Positions 21,949 to 33,253 of a stretch of 64,000 nucleotides of DNA are shown piece after piece. Position 1 is the stretch's first letter; every line of letters starts with the position of its first letter. Source of the DNA: Gryganskiella cystojenkinii (lineage: Eukaryota; Mortierellomycota; Mortierellomycetes; Mortierellales; Mortierellaceae). A program made the position numbers and the translations under genes. The notes under the pieces are model-generated. The model made no database searches, was not told the DNA's origin, and was given only the letters and a program-made list of their open reading frames with translations. The stretch is from contig JAAAIG010000084.1 of NCBI GenBank assembly GCA_015852425.1, positions 237-64,236 of the forward strand, in the 5' to 3' direction.

Positions 21949-23576
21949 TCAAAAATTGGTGGCGTCTGTCCCCTGGATATATCCACGGTCGGTCTCAGCG
22001 TTCAACATCTCCACAACCTCCTTCCACACTTTACCCAAGTGCTCAAAGTCGCTCAATTCCAGATAGATCTGAGCAGAGACGCGGGTCCAAAAGTAACCTC
22101 CGTGCTTGTACGATGGCGCGAACAGATTGTACTTTTCCAAAAGGTGCTTGATCAAGTAATCCGGCGTCCCAATCCTTGGGTGGTTGATATCCTTGATTGG
22201 CAAACGCACATTCACCATGGCACCGACCTGTTGTTCATATGGTGTCAACACGTTCGTTCCCAGGATATCGGCCATGACCTGCCCTCCCTCCATCGCTAAA
22301 CGATGCATATAATGCATAATCGCCTCTTCACCGTAGGGTTTTCGGAATTCCAATGCTCCCTCGATTGAGAGCATATTGGAGTAATCCATGGTGCCGTTCC
22401 AGCTAAACTCGAGTTCGAATCCGGTCTTGTAATCAGCCTGGATCGCAGTTGGGTGAATATCCTTTTGGTATCTCCTGGGACAGTAAAGGACTGCTGAACC
22501 ACGGACACTCAAGAGCCACTATTATTGACATGGCAACCATTCAATTAGAAGAAAAAAAAAGGTTGGTGAGAGTCCTATAAACACTTTGTGGGTTGTTCAA
22601 ACAACCGCGAGCTATCAGACGAGGGACTGACCTTGTGGCAGTTGGTGATGAAAAAGTCGGGATTGATATAGCTCAAATCGACAGGTACTTGTCCAATAGC
22701 GTGGGCACCGTCGATGCAGACAAGAATGTTGTAAGACTTGAGCATATCCGTCAGTGCCTTGATCGGATGAACCACCGCGGGAACCGAGGAGATCCAGTCG
22801 ATCACGGCCAATCGGATCCTAGAGCCATCGTTTTTAGCGATATGTTGTTGAACCGCTTTCTCGACCTGATGAACGATCTCATGGTCCGAAAGAGGCAGGG
22901 TAATGGGGACCTCGACAATCTGGACGTTCTTGTGCGAATCGCAGATGTAATGAACAGTCCTGTCCACAGAGACGTATCCGGTCGACAGTTGCAACAGGCG
23001 ATCACCGGGTTGAAAATCAAGGCTGCGCAGGACTGTATTAATGCCCACGGTCGTGTTCTGGACTAGGGCGAGGTCGTCCACATCGCAGTTCATGAACGTT
23101 GCCAATTGGGAACGCACTCCTTTCAAGGAAGGCTTGAGGTCAAGTCGGACCCATTGATCTGTGTCCAGCGAACAACAGAAGAAAGTCAGATTTTTAGCAA
23201 AGAAGGATATAGGCATCCCAGATAATAATAATAATCAAACGCCGATTTCCAAGTCCGTTGTGGCAAAAAACATACCAGGGTTTTGCTCGGCACGGTTATG
23301 CCACTTCATCATGTTGTCCTGGACCGATCTGGGGAAGGTGCCTGATAAGGAAGGTGGAGTGTGTTCAGTATCAAGAATCAACTGACTCTTTACCAGGTAC
23401 ACAGACCTGCGTTTTGCTCATGGCCCAGAGATGTCGAAAGACAATTCATGTAAAAAGACACTACCATAAGAACCATGGTTGAACTGAGTGTACCCCTCGG
23501 GGAAAAAGAAGTTCTTGCGCTGTTTGTGTCCGAATGGACCAGGGTTGGAAGGGGTGGGCAAGGATGGGTTTGTCAT
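21949..23576 (-). CDS. Class V PLP-dependent aminotransferase-like enzyme (isopenicillin N epimerase type)
   Basis: Exons 23576-23465, 23341-23276, 23158-22632 and 22518-21949 give 424 aa. FNHGSYG then GTFPRSVQDN, NTTVGINTVLRS, CIDGAHAIGQ (the PLP-binding Asp) and FITNCHKWLLSVRGSAVLY follow the order of class V enzymes, and the Lys of NCHKW is the expected Schiff-base lysine. The last two pieces are joined only after splicing between K and W, which fixes the exon 3/4 junction. The family includes isopenicillin N epimerase, cysteine desulfhydrases and the fungal ergothioneine C-S lyase Egt2, and sequence reading alone does not separate these. No N-terminal targeting signal is obvious. It lies 168 bp downstream of the KRE33 start on the same strand, so the two are not one transcript by position alone. 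Confidence 0.86.
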
Positions 23577-24135
23577 GTTTGAACGTGATGCAGAAAGAAA
23601 GAAAAGAAGTTGAATGAGAACAACGGAATGGGGAATTGGGGAGGAGGGATAGGCCATCCCTTTAAATATCCAACACGCACTCACTCACTGCACACGTTCC
23701 CCACACCCAACAATTATGCCATAAAAAAGGGTTCACATTGTTGACGGGTTCGGAAATCTATGCCAAATGCGGACGCGATTTCTCTGCATTTTTTAACTGT
23801 TTGGTCGCAACTGTGTTATCAGGATACGATTATTCTGCTCCTTTCACCTAGCCAATCGAACTCGCGCCGAACGGTGAAGGTCGTAGTGGCGGTGTTGGTG
23901 GTGTTGTTATTTTGTTGCAGTTCTTGGTTACTTACAAACAAATGGAGCATGGAGAAGAAATATCGGAGACCCAAGGGAAATAAACAATTTGCACAGTCAA
24001 ACAGACAAAAGCAACGAGTTCTAACATGGAATGAAAAAAATAGTACTATTATTGGCGGCGCAAAGACTACATTACATGCACAAAAGGGCAAAAACGATAT
24101 CGATATCGGAGTGACCTCCGAAAGAATTGTTCTTT
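23577..24135. other. Spacer between the PLP enzyme and DUF4203 genes
   Basis: A 559-bp stretch on the 5' side of the PLP enzyme gene. TTTAAATA near 23661 is a weak TATA-like site about 85 bp from its start. ORFs here are short shadows. Confidence 0.45.
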
Positions 24136-25776
24136 TTACCACCTCTCCTCGATATCTACGCTGAACTCTCGCACTTCTCGTTGGATCACAACTTTGTGAA
24201 CGCCCGTATGTCCAATCGTCTCATGACCCTCGCCACCATGGTGCGCCTTCTCTACTGGCAACGGATGACTATCCATGATTTTCTCGACCGACAGCGGCGG
24301 CGGCGCTCTGCCTGCTGTCGCACTAGTGGGCGTTGCTGTTGTTGTTCCCGGGGTTGCTTGAGATCCTTTGCCCTTGTCCGCCGCAGGTTTACGTTTCCCA
24401 CAAAGACCAAGGCAACACGACCTCTTGGGTTTCGCCGTTGGTGGCTTGGGTACTAACGTGGCATCGCTACCCGAGTTTGGCGCAGTCATGACAGGAGTCG
24501 TTGTGGTCGTAGAAGTCTCCGCAGCCGCAGCAGCTTTGGCAGATCGCGACATTGGAATACAACCACAGCATCGTCTAGGTTTCTCTTGACCTGGTAACGG
24601 TGGCAATGGACGAGCACCATGACCGAACCACCAACTACCGACCGGTTCCTCGTGATGTTTCAGTTCCCAGATGATCCCAAAGATGGCAATCAGAGGGACA
24701 CACGCGACCATGACCCAAGTGCCCGCATTCGGATGAAACTGCGAGGAAGATTGCGAGAGCATGACATGGAACGTGGCCCGGAACTCAGTCTGGACAAACA
24801 TGTCCAAGCCAAACATCATGCAGTAGGCGCCACCAAAAGAGGTTGCTAAAATGACGGCGATCCTTTCGTACCGATGAGTTAAGAATCCACTGGCGATGAG
24901 TACGATCGCCAAGAAGGTATAGCGAAAGACAAAACTTTGCACGTTTGCGGCCGTGAAGATCACAGCCAGAACCACGAAACTAAGAGCGTATCCATCAAAC
25001 AAGAAGAGTCAGATATGCGTCTGGACACGAAAGGAAAAGCATTTTCTTCTGGTACAGCTCTTGCTTACCCTCCATAGGCGCCGGTAAGAATAATACCGAC
25101 ATGCCAGAGGTAAAACGATATGAGCGCTCCAATGATGCCAACTAGGAACCAGACGAGAAAGTAAACACCTGATGATTGATAAGCTCCCGAGCCCGACTCG
25201 ACGATCAGCATGATCATGACCGCAGTACTCGCTAATAGATAGGGGGAAAGATCAAGGGTTATCCAAAGGAATGGGAGGTGGGGGTGGTCAGTCGGAAAGT
25301 ACGCCAACTGCCCTGGCTCCTCAAACGATCGAGAAAAAGGCAACTCGCCCTTACCCCAGACGAGGAATCCTGCGACAAGCATCGTGATCCGAATGTACTT
25401 GTATCCATGCAAGACTTCGACGCCTCCAAAGAATATAAAAAAGAGTCCATAGATGCACTGCTCCCAGGTGAATTTCGAAGGAGCTAGAAAAGAGAGACGG
25501 AATGATCTTCGTTTGTTTAGCGAACGCTCTGGCGTTTCCTCGAAAAACTAGCAGTTACCACAACGTCTCGGAAGGCTTTTTCTGTTGTATATTGCTTCAA
25601 CTGCCGTCATTACCAAGGTAGTCTGGGGTCGAGAAAGGATCGGTCAGGGTTCCGTTTCCAGTCGAGTTGTCGTCTTTAACGGGTGCTGCCGCGATCGTGT
25701 GTGCATTCCAGAGAGTGACGAGGACCCAAATGACCACGGTGAGGTGAAGGCGCAATGGCTTTTTTGAGAAAGTCAT
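24136..25776 (-). CDS. DUF4203 (TMEM198-like) multi-pass membrane protein
   Basis: Exons 25776-25614, 25483-25355, 25231-25069 and 24979-24136 give 432 aa. A signal peptide (hydrophobic residues about 11-30, ending AHTIAAAP) is followed by a short N-glycosylation-site-rich segment (NSTGNGT) and about seven transmembrane helices. These include GLFFIFFGGVEVLHGYK, TAVMIMLIVESG and the loop YERIAVILATSFGGAYC. That arrangement is the DUF4203 fold found in TMEM198 and TM7SF3-like proteins. The cytosolic tail of about 170 residues has two Cys clusters (RRCCGCIP and RSCCLGLCGKRK) and Thr/Ala/Pro-rich linkers. The Cys clusters next to basic residues suggest palmitoylation. Function is unknown in fungi. 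The gene is divergent from SEC66. Confidence 0.8.
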
Positions 25777-26597
25777 AACAGTAACAAAAAAAATTGGAAC
25801 AAGATAAAGTTGAGAAGATAAAAAAACGGCAGAATAAGAAAAAGAGATAGGCGGTCGCTCGCGTGAAATAAGATGATATTTTTTGTTTATGTAGAGGTGG
25901 AAGAGGTCATTAAAGTGAAGATAAAAAGCAAGAGAGAAAAGAAGCGCTCGCTTGAGTTGGAGGTTCGTCACCAACGATGGAGGAAGGAGAAAGAAGGGCT
26001 GGTGAACGAAGGAGAGGAGGAAAGAGAGGACAAAGACGTAACACTTTTGCAAAAAATGGATCTGGCTGTTTTGTTTCTTTCCTTGCAACACAGGGTCGTC
26101 CCCCATCGGCCAAATCCAAAACAAATAGGCAATTCTGTGCCTGACAGGCACACAGACCAGATAAACGAGGGTAGAGAAGCCGACAGGCATAGGGGGTCAA
26201 GTCAGGCACCCTCAAAGTCTTGTCAAGCTAAAAAGCGAGTCATGTTGTCGACACAACGTCGATTCGTCCCTTTTTTCTTGACCATGGCCCCTATTTTTGC
26301 TGTTCGTACAGCAACAACAACAGCAAGCTCCCTATTTTCTGCGGTTCAACTTTGATCATCTTCAGGAGCCTCTTTAAAGTATAAATTAGAGGCGCAATGC
26401 AGCACCCTCCTTAATTGTAAATAATCCACATTACTACACGAACAGACGCGCTCGTTCTTGGACACGAAACAGACAGGTCGGTGGTCCGTTCTCCCATTCC
26501 GCCCCTTTCCTTCTTCTTTCCCCCCCTTCTTTTCTTTTCTCTTCTTCCTTCACAAACGTCAAGGTCAGGATTCCATTCATTCATTCGATTCCAAACA
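25777..26597. promoter_or_regulatory. Divergent promoter DUF4203 / SEC66
   Basis: An 821-bp stretch between divergent starts. TATAAATT at 26380-26387 is the likely SEC66 TATA, followed by a C/T-rich tract (about 26490-26555). The left half is A/G-rich with poly-T. ORFs here are low complexity. Confidence 0.5.
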
Positions 26598-27491
26598 ATG
26601 AGCTCTGTCTGGCTCGCAATCACCTACATTGGAGGCTGGATCGTCTCCATGAGAATTTTTGGATACTTTTGGAAGAACAGAAAACTAGGTAAGCCGAAAT
26701 CGGATATCAATGCGATCTACGAGCGACCTTGCTTTTTTTATCGTTATCTTTCAATCGTCAAAAAGCTAAAGAAAAAAATTGCTTTCCTTGTCTCATTTGA
26801 CCCAACTCGACAACCACAGCAATCAACGACGCCGAACCCTGGTTTCCAGAGAATGTGGCGCGAAGTCAATACATTGCCTTGCTGCAACAGACCGAACCTG
26901 AGGCATCCGATGCACAGTTGCAAACAGCCCTGCTGAAGCGGGCGGTCGAGGGTGTGGTTCGAGTTTTGTCGATGCGCGAAGACAAACAGGTGTTGGCCAA
27001 CTTGGTCAAGCGGGGGACGGTCGGAGACGATATCTGGACCCAGTTTACAGTCTCGGAGAAGGAACTCGAGACAGAGATCCTGGCGATCATCGAGGAAGCC
27101 AACACGTTCAAGAAGGGATGGGGCAACACTATCCTCCAAAGTGCGAGTGAGCTGGTAAGGAGCTACTTTTTTGCGTGAGTGTGTGTTCGGTCCATGATCT
27201 CTTCCTAGATATTAACTCCAAGGCCACGACTAATTGATTTTCCTAATGACCATATCGAATCAGGTGATGCAAGAGGGGGTAAAGCAGGCGGATGAATTGA
27301 TGAAACGAAAGAAGGAAGAAAAGGCGCGGGAACAGGCTGAGAAGGAACAGCGAAGAGCCGAGAAGAACAATCAGGCGAACACGGTCGATCAGAGTACTGA
27401 GGAAGAGGAAGAGGAGGAAGTCATCATGGTTGAAACCAAGGCTGCGCCAAAAAAGAAGAAAAGCTCGCTACCCGGCTCTAAGAAAAAATGA
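26598..27491 (+). CDS. SEC66: Sec66/Sec71 subunit of the Sec62/63 translocon
   Basis: Exons 26598-26688, 26820-27154 and 27264-27491 give 217 aa. One N-terminal membrane anchor (about residues 4-24) is followed by a cytosolic helical domain with the family pattern LLKRAVEGVVRVLSMREDKQ, then VGDDIWTQF, EKELETEILAIIEEANTFKKGWG, and a Lys/Glu-rich tail ending GSKKK. Sec66 works with Sec62, Sec63 and Sec72 in post-translational import into the ER. The GGGG-free C-terminal acidic-then-basic tail is longer than needed for the fold and probably disordered. A TATAAATT element sits about 210 bp upstream of the ATG. The gene is convergent with the monooxygenase gene, with 106 bp between the stop codons. 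Confidence 0.92.
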
Positions 27492-27597
27492 ATGGAAATC
27501 ACTCAGCTCTTTCGCGCTCCCGCCTCCTTCCTTTCAATCACCGAGAAACAGCCTACTTCTATGCCGCATTGAAACAAACAAACAAACAAAACAATGT

Positions 27598-29449
27598 CTA
27601 TATTTCTTTCAGACTACTGGCTCGTTTTTCTCTTAAAGTATGACTAAACAGTCCAGGATGGACCTTGGACACTCTCCACCGGAACTCTGTCAGGGATCCT
27701 GTCCAGAACCCAGAGGTATAGAGTCCAGGTGCTACCGAATCGTTCTTTTGTGGTATGGATAAGGATGAATGGTTGAGGACGCATCGAACCTGACGTCCGT
27801 TGCGTTGAGTGACGATATCCATGAACTCGCGAGTCGCTTCCTCCTTGATCTCCATGGCCGCATAGTTATTTTCCATCATGGTCGATAATGACTTGATCAT
27901 AACCATAACTTGAGCCTCGATGACGGTCGTAATGGGTTGGTGCACTACAGAAGATAAAGCGAGGGGAGGGTGGTTCACATTAGGAAGAAAAAAACAAACG
28001 TATAGAGATGATTACCAAGACAAACACGGTTCCCATCCGATAGTAATAAAAAAAAAAGACTTACGCGATCCTGAGTTTGGCCCCCAACCCATATAAAAGT
28101 TGGGTGCGTTTGGAGTGCAAGAGCCAAAATATGTCCGAGCCGCCCGACTCCAGTTTGTCGTCATGTCGATCCCACCACGACCCGTCCAGAATCCAACCGG
28201 GAAGTTGAAGAGAGCATCGAATCCAGTCGCGAGAATGAGTATATCCAGTTCTTGTTTTGATCCATCCTCAAGAGTGACTTTAGTACCGTCGATCTTGGCG
28301 ATATGCGATCTGTGGTAGTCGACATGATCCTTTTGAAGTGCAGCGTAATAGTCCACCGAGATCACGGTCCGCTTCGCTCCCAGAGATCGAGTCGGAGTCA
28401 ACTTTTGAAGGAGTTTTGGATCCCGTATTTGGCGATAGAGATTCCAACGGATGAAGGCCGAAAGGATGAACCGATGCAGGAACGAATACCAGGTCGTTTC
28501 ACAGTAGATTAGATAAGTGGTGTCGAAGAGATAATACCAAAAGGCAATGTAAAGACGATGGAAAAGCGGGACGTGTCGGAAGAGTTTCTTCCAGAGGGCG
28601 GAATACGATGCGTTGGCTTGTGGAGTGATGTGAGGAGGGGAACGACCATAAACCTGTAGTGACTTCACGGTATGGACGATCTTGGGCACGATTTGGACAG
28701 CACTATTACAAGAATAAACTCTTTTCAGTGTTATTGTCTCGCAGAATATATTCATTTGGCTAATGCCATTGCTCAGTACCTTGCACTACTTCCAACGATG
28801 CCGACTCTCTTGTCCGTTAGGTCAATGGCATGTCGCCATCGAGAGGAATGCCACTTTGGACCCGTGAACGCCTCAAACTCCTTGGGCATTCTGGGGATAT
28901 TGTGTAATCCTGTCCCATGAAAGACCACGTCAGCCTCAAAAACACCTCGGTCACCTGTGATGACATCTTCCCACTGTAACACTCATTTCACAATTGATTC
29001 ATTCCATCGCATCTGTGAGATGCGCTTGCTGAACGAAATCTTATCGTAGAGGTTGTACGTCCTCGCGGTCGATCTCAGGTACTCGAGGATCTCGTGTTGC
29101 GAGGCATACTTCTCGGACCAGTCGAAGTTCGGTGCGAATTTGTAATGATACATATGCGCGTTGTTGTCGCAAGCACAGCCAGGATAAGTATTGTTATGCC
29201 AGGTACCCCCGATGTCGGCCTCCATCTCAAAGACCCGGTAACTGGTCAGACTCAGTTGTCTCTGGAGCTGGATTGCAGCGCATAGGCCTGATAGACTATT
29301 TTATTCCATGCAGCAAATTTGACTGTCTGTCAGCGAGAGAAGAAAAAATGACGAAGTTCAGGTGTCCTCGACCAAAATCTAGCTTACCCTGCACCAATAA
29401 TGGCGACCGTAGGAGTCGTCCCGTCCTTGTAGGTTTTTGTGAACCTCAT
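27598..29449 (-). CDS. Type I Baeyer-Villiger-like FAD monooxygenase with an in-frame TGA
   Basis: Exons 29449-29388, 29295-28780, 28702-28065 and 27944-27598 close in phase over 521 codons. The N-terminal Rossmann motif reads AIIGAGLSGLCAAIQLQ, followed by GGTWHNNTYPGC. The fingerprint FxGxxxHxxxW is intact as FTGPKWHSSRW. The second dinucleotide site is VGIVGSSASAVQ, and the C-terminus has NFYMGWGPNSGS..HQPITTVIEAQ. Codon 125 (plus-strand 28983-28985) is TGA between WNESIVK and VLQWEDV, where relatives commonly have a Trp-containing strand. A one-base change from TGG would explain it. As read, the product is truncated to 124 aa; everything downstream is still conserved, so the change is recent, an error, or bypassed. 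Substrate unknown. Confidence 0.82.
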
Positions 29450-30123
29450 GCTGTTCGAACAATCAAAGGCTGTCTTGTGAAAAAGGAACGTGTTGGAGAA
29501 AGAGAGAAAAAGTGGGGCGAAAAGTGAGCAAAAAAGGCAACAACAAAGGAAACCGACAACAAGGCATTTTGATCCCTCACTGTTGAATCATACATACTCT
29601 GCCTCTGCACAGTCACATAGCATCTATTCAGTAATCAGGAAACAAGGAAGAGAGGGTTGTTTGCTCTATTGAGGCGATGCGCCACTTTCGCGATAAGAAA
29701 ACTTTAAAATATTGCCGAGCGACGTTAAGTAACGCGTGGGAAAGATTCATCGCAATGGCGTTCGGGTCTCGACCTTTGTCGATTTGTAAAGGAAGAAAAG
29801 AGGTCAATAGGTCCAGGATATCGGGCATCATGTAAAAGGAGGACTTGACCGTCAGAAGTGCATCTTTTGACGCGTTTTGTGCTTTTCGTCGCGTCGTGCA
29901 GAATTTCGTAGAGACTGGGTTTCTGAAAGACAAGCCACCAGATTCCCTCAGTAGGTGCCTGTGTGGTACTTCACTCTGCGTTCGTTTCTCATTTTGTCAC
30001 CCATTCGACAACCATTCGGACGAACAGTGAGATCTAGGCATTCTTGTCATCAAAAACGAATCCCCTCTCCTTATCATCCATCCCCAACAACAGTTCTTCT
30101 CTCCTCATCGACACCTCTGAGCA
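29450..30123. promoter_or_regulatory. Divergent promoter monooxygenase / MKT1
   Basis: A 674-bp stretch between divergent starts. No TATA consensus; a C/T-rich leader (about 30060-30120) precedes MKT1. No other gene seen. Confidence 0.5.
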
Positions 30124-33023
30124 ATGCCCGTGCGACATCTGGATTGTAATGACCCCTACTGCATAATTCACGAAAAACGTTCCTCGGCGGGGACATCAGA
30201 GCCTAACCGCCAGCATCGACCAGCAACTTACAGCCCTTTTCTCCTTCGTTTGTAACTTCCACAAAACAATTACAATTTAGTCTACACCACCCAGAAGAAG
30301 CTGATCTCTACCCAGCCTCTATCGCTGCTCAAGGACATTCGTCTGGGCATCGATGGCAATGTCTGGCTAAGAAAAGTCATCCCTGGCACGGCCTCTGAGC
30401 TCTACCTTCCAGGCGTCGGTGGCACACCCTCAGGGATCCGAAACGCCATCGAGAAGGAACTCGAAGGCTTCAAGTGAGTCCCCGAACGATGTCTGTTGCT
30501 CTTATGCGGGACAGCAGTCAAGTAGAGTAGCTTAGAACCTAATCCATTTCCCGCCTTTTTTTATTGTCTATATAGGGCTGCTTCGATCCACCCTTTGTTT
30601 GTCTTCTCGGGACTCTCGTTGATCCGCAAAGAGAAACCCTACGTGAACGAGGATTCTAAACTAGCCAAGAGGAACGCCGCCTGGGATGCCGTCAATGCAG
30701 GAAAACTGGACCTGGCGCTCTCGAACTGGACCTCGTCTTACGTTGTCCATCAACCGGATCTGATCCACCTCGTCATCAGGATTTTGAAGGAGAACAACAT
30801 TGATTACATGAGAGCACCGTATGGTGCGGGGCCTCAGGTAAAAGAAAAGAAAGTCAATCCAACAAGAACGACAGCAAACAGAACGAAGGAACGTCTTTGT
30901 CTAGCCCCAAAACGCTTTTACATTTTGCTGACATTCTTCTCGACCTTTTTTTTCTGGCTGAAAAAACGATAGTTGTCATATCTGGAACGGAACCCAAAAC
31001 AGATCATTCATGCCATCCTTGCAGGATCCGAGACTTTGATGTTTGATGTCGACCGGGTCATTACCTCAATTGATTTCACGAAGCAGACGTTTTCTGTAAT
31101 CTCCAAGAAGGATGTTCTCCAGGATTTGTACTTGTCGGACGACCAGTTCTTGGACCTTTGTATCTTGGCAGGATTCGATCAGTTCTCAACTTTCCCACCT
31201 CTGGCGACTGATGCGACGTTTACATTCAAGAACATCCATGATCTGCTCCGTCAATACCGGACAGGATTCAATGCTGTCAAGGCTCATGCTGATTCTCCTC
31301 TGGTAAGGCAACAATTGGACAAATTCTGGGAGTAGTGACGATCGTCGATTTTTTTTGTCCGCCCAAAGCTCTGTACTCATCACGGTATATCATATCATTC
31401 TTGTTGTGGGGGATGTAGGTCGTGAAGAGCAATTATGTGGACAGCTTCTGCAGGACCCGCTGTGCAATGCGCCATCAACCTATCTTGAACGACGAGGGTC
31501 ATATCGAACCCATGAACGTTGAACAAGCACCCTCGGACATTCACGAGTTTATCGGCTATCGACTCCCGGATGAGGTCTACTACTTCCTCTCCCGTGGTGT
31601 CATCACCGAGGCGACCCTAAACGCGATGCTCTGTGGACATGGCGCGGAATTCTCACCCTTTTGTAATGGCGAGACGGCCGAGTACCGGAAATTCTTGACC
31701 AACGATATCATGAAGGTCAAGGCGCAGACGGTCGCTTTGGCGAAATCGCAGTTGCATTCGTTTTATGAACGTAAGGTCTCGATCGTTTACTGGTTCGAGA
31801 ACGCGTCCGCACCCGAACATCCCGTCAAGACCGATACCGCACCCGTCAGTGTCAAGGCGATTTCCAACTGGAAGAATGGCAAGCTCTCCGTCGAAAAGGA
31901 ACTGAAGAAGACGGGGGTAAGTCTACTATGTTCATTTTCTGAGACGGATCAATTGATGAAAATAGATATTAACCCCTTCCCTTATTTTCCGATTATCTTC
32001 AGCTCTCCCATCCCAACTATTCATTCTGCCTCGGTCTTGTCGCCAGTGATGCCGCGTCAACAGTTCAAGCTGCAGGAGCTCAGGAGAAGCCCGTACCTCT
32101 GGCCACCTTGCCAGAAGTCCAGACTCGTCACCTGTCAAAGTTGCTCCAACTTCGATCCTTTATCGAGTCGACTCATGTCCCTTCAGCCTATGGAAAAGCC
32201 ATGGCCGACGCCTTGAAGAGTCAACAACAAAACCCCGATTTCCAGGATGCACTTTTTGTCGCTTTGGAATTGGTCCGCACAGAGCTGTTGACCAACCGTC
32301 CTTATAGCATTCAGTACACAAAGAAGCAGGTTCTAGAGGATGAAGCTGCGATCAAGGCCGTGCGTCTGATCTCACGTGCAACTAGTTTGATCGGTGCTCG
32401 CTTCAAGGTAATGGATCAATCCCTACTAGCATACCTGGGCGTATTGTCTTTTTGCCTCAATCAGTTGGACTAACTATTTTTTTTTCTTTCTTCTTCACTG
32501 TCATTTTCATTTTGTTTTTAATTCGATCTAGGGGGTGAAATCATGGGCTGGACCTTTGAGCAGAGAACTCTTGGCATTCAACAGTGTTGGTAAAGTCCTG
32601 ACCCGTCATTTGCGTCATCTGTCCGAGGCTCTGATTCTCGAGATGTTGTTGGGTAACGAATGTCAGAAGGAGACCCTGAATTATTCGGATTTGGGAACTC
32701 AGATGCCGTTCGCTTATGAACCCTCGACGGTCCTCGGTGTTCTCGTGAAGGAGTATCTCGAAACTGTCACCTTGGCCAACAGCAGTGGAGCCATTTCAAC
32801 GGCCAGCAAAGAGCAAGCTGTCAAGCAAGTCGAGGAACACATCGGAACCACCTCTTTGCAGAGTCTCTCTGGCACTGTCAAGGAGGAACTTGAGCGAGGA
32901 TTTGCATTTTGGGAGGTCGTCTGTGAGGCGGTCAAGTCACTTGGTGCTTCGAGCGCAATTAGCAAGGAGTTCGCTGAGGAGTTCCAGGATGCCAATACCT
33001 GGGTTAAGTCTCGCAAGCTGTAG
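30124..33023 (+). CDS. MKT1: Mkt1-like post-transcriptional regulator with PIN/XPG-like fold
   Basis: Exons 30124-30145, 30281-30473, 30576-30837, 30973-31302, 31419-31916, 32003-32407 and 32532-33023 give 733 aa, with every junction in phase. The 22-nt first exon gives MPVRHLDF and joins to YTTQKKLISTQPLSLL. The N-terminal half resembles an XPG-type nuclease: an early acidic LGIDGNVWLRK, IHPLFVFSGL, then an I-region with LMFDVDRVIT and LCILAGFDQ. The second half is the MKT1 central and C-terminal domain (YRLPDEVYYFLSRGVI, NDIMKVKAQTVALAKSQL). In yeast Mkt1 binds Pbp1 and controls translation or stability of specific mRNAs. Nuclease activity is not established for the family. It is divergent from the monooxygenase gene over 674 bp. 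Confidence 0.9.
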
Positions 33024-33253
33024 AAGAAAAAAGAAAAAAAAAGGGAACATCTAAAATGCCCCCCCCCCCCCCACTTTCAGTTTCTCTTTTGGTGCATACC
33101 ATAGACATTAACTTAAGCGCATTAAAGATCAAACATTATCCAGCAAACAGCCTCACTACCATTTGTGAAATAGGGGCAATTCGACCACTTCTATGTGTAT
33201 TTAATGTTTACTGATTATTTCAGGGTATGCGTGTTAGCGTGTTAATCGGTAAT

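Noticed and set aside
28983..28985. Selenocysteine at the TGA of the monooxygenase
   Set aside because: Family position favours Trp, not Cys, and no SECIS-like structure was recognised.
33061..33072. A C homopolymer after MKT1
   Set aside because: A single homopolymer in a 3' region; no structure beyond that.
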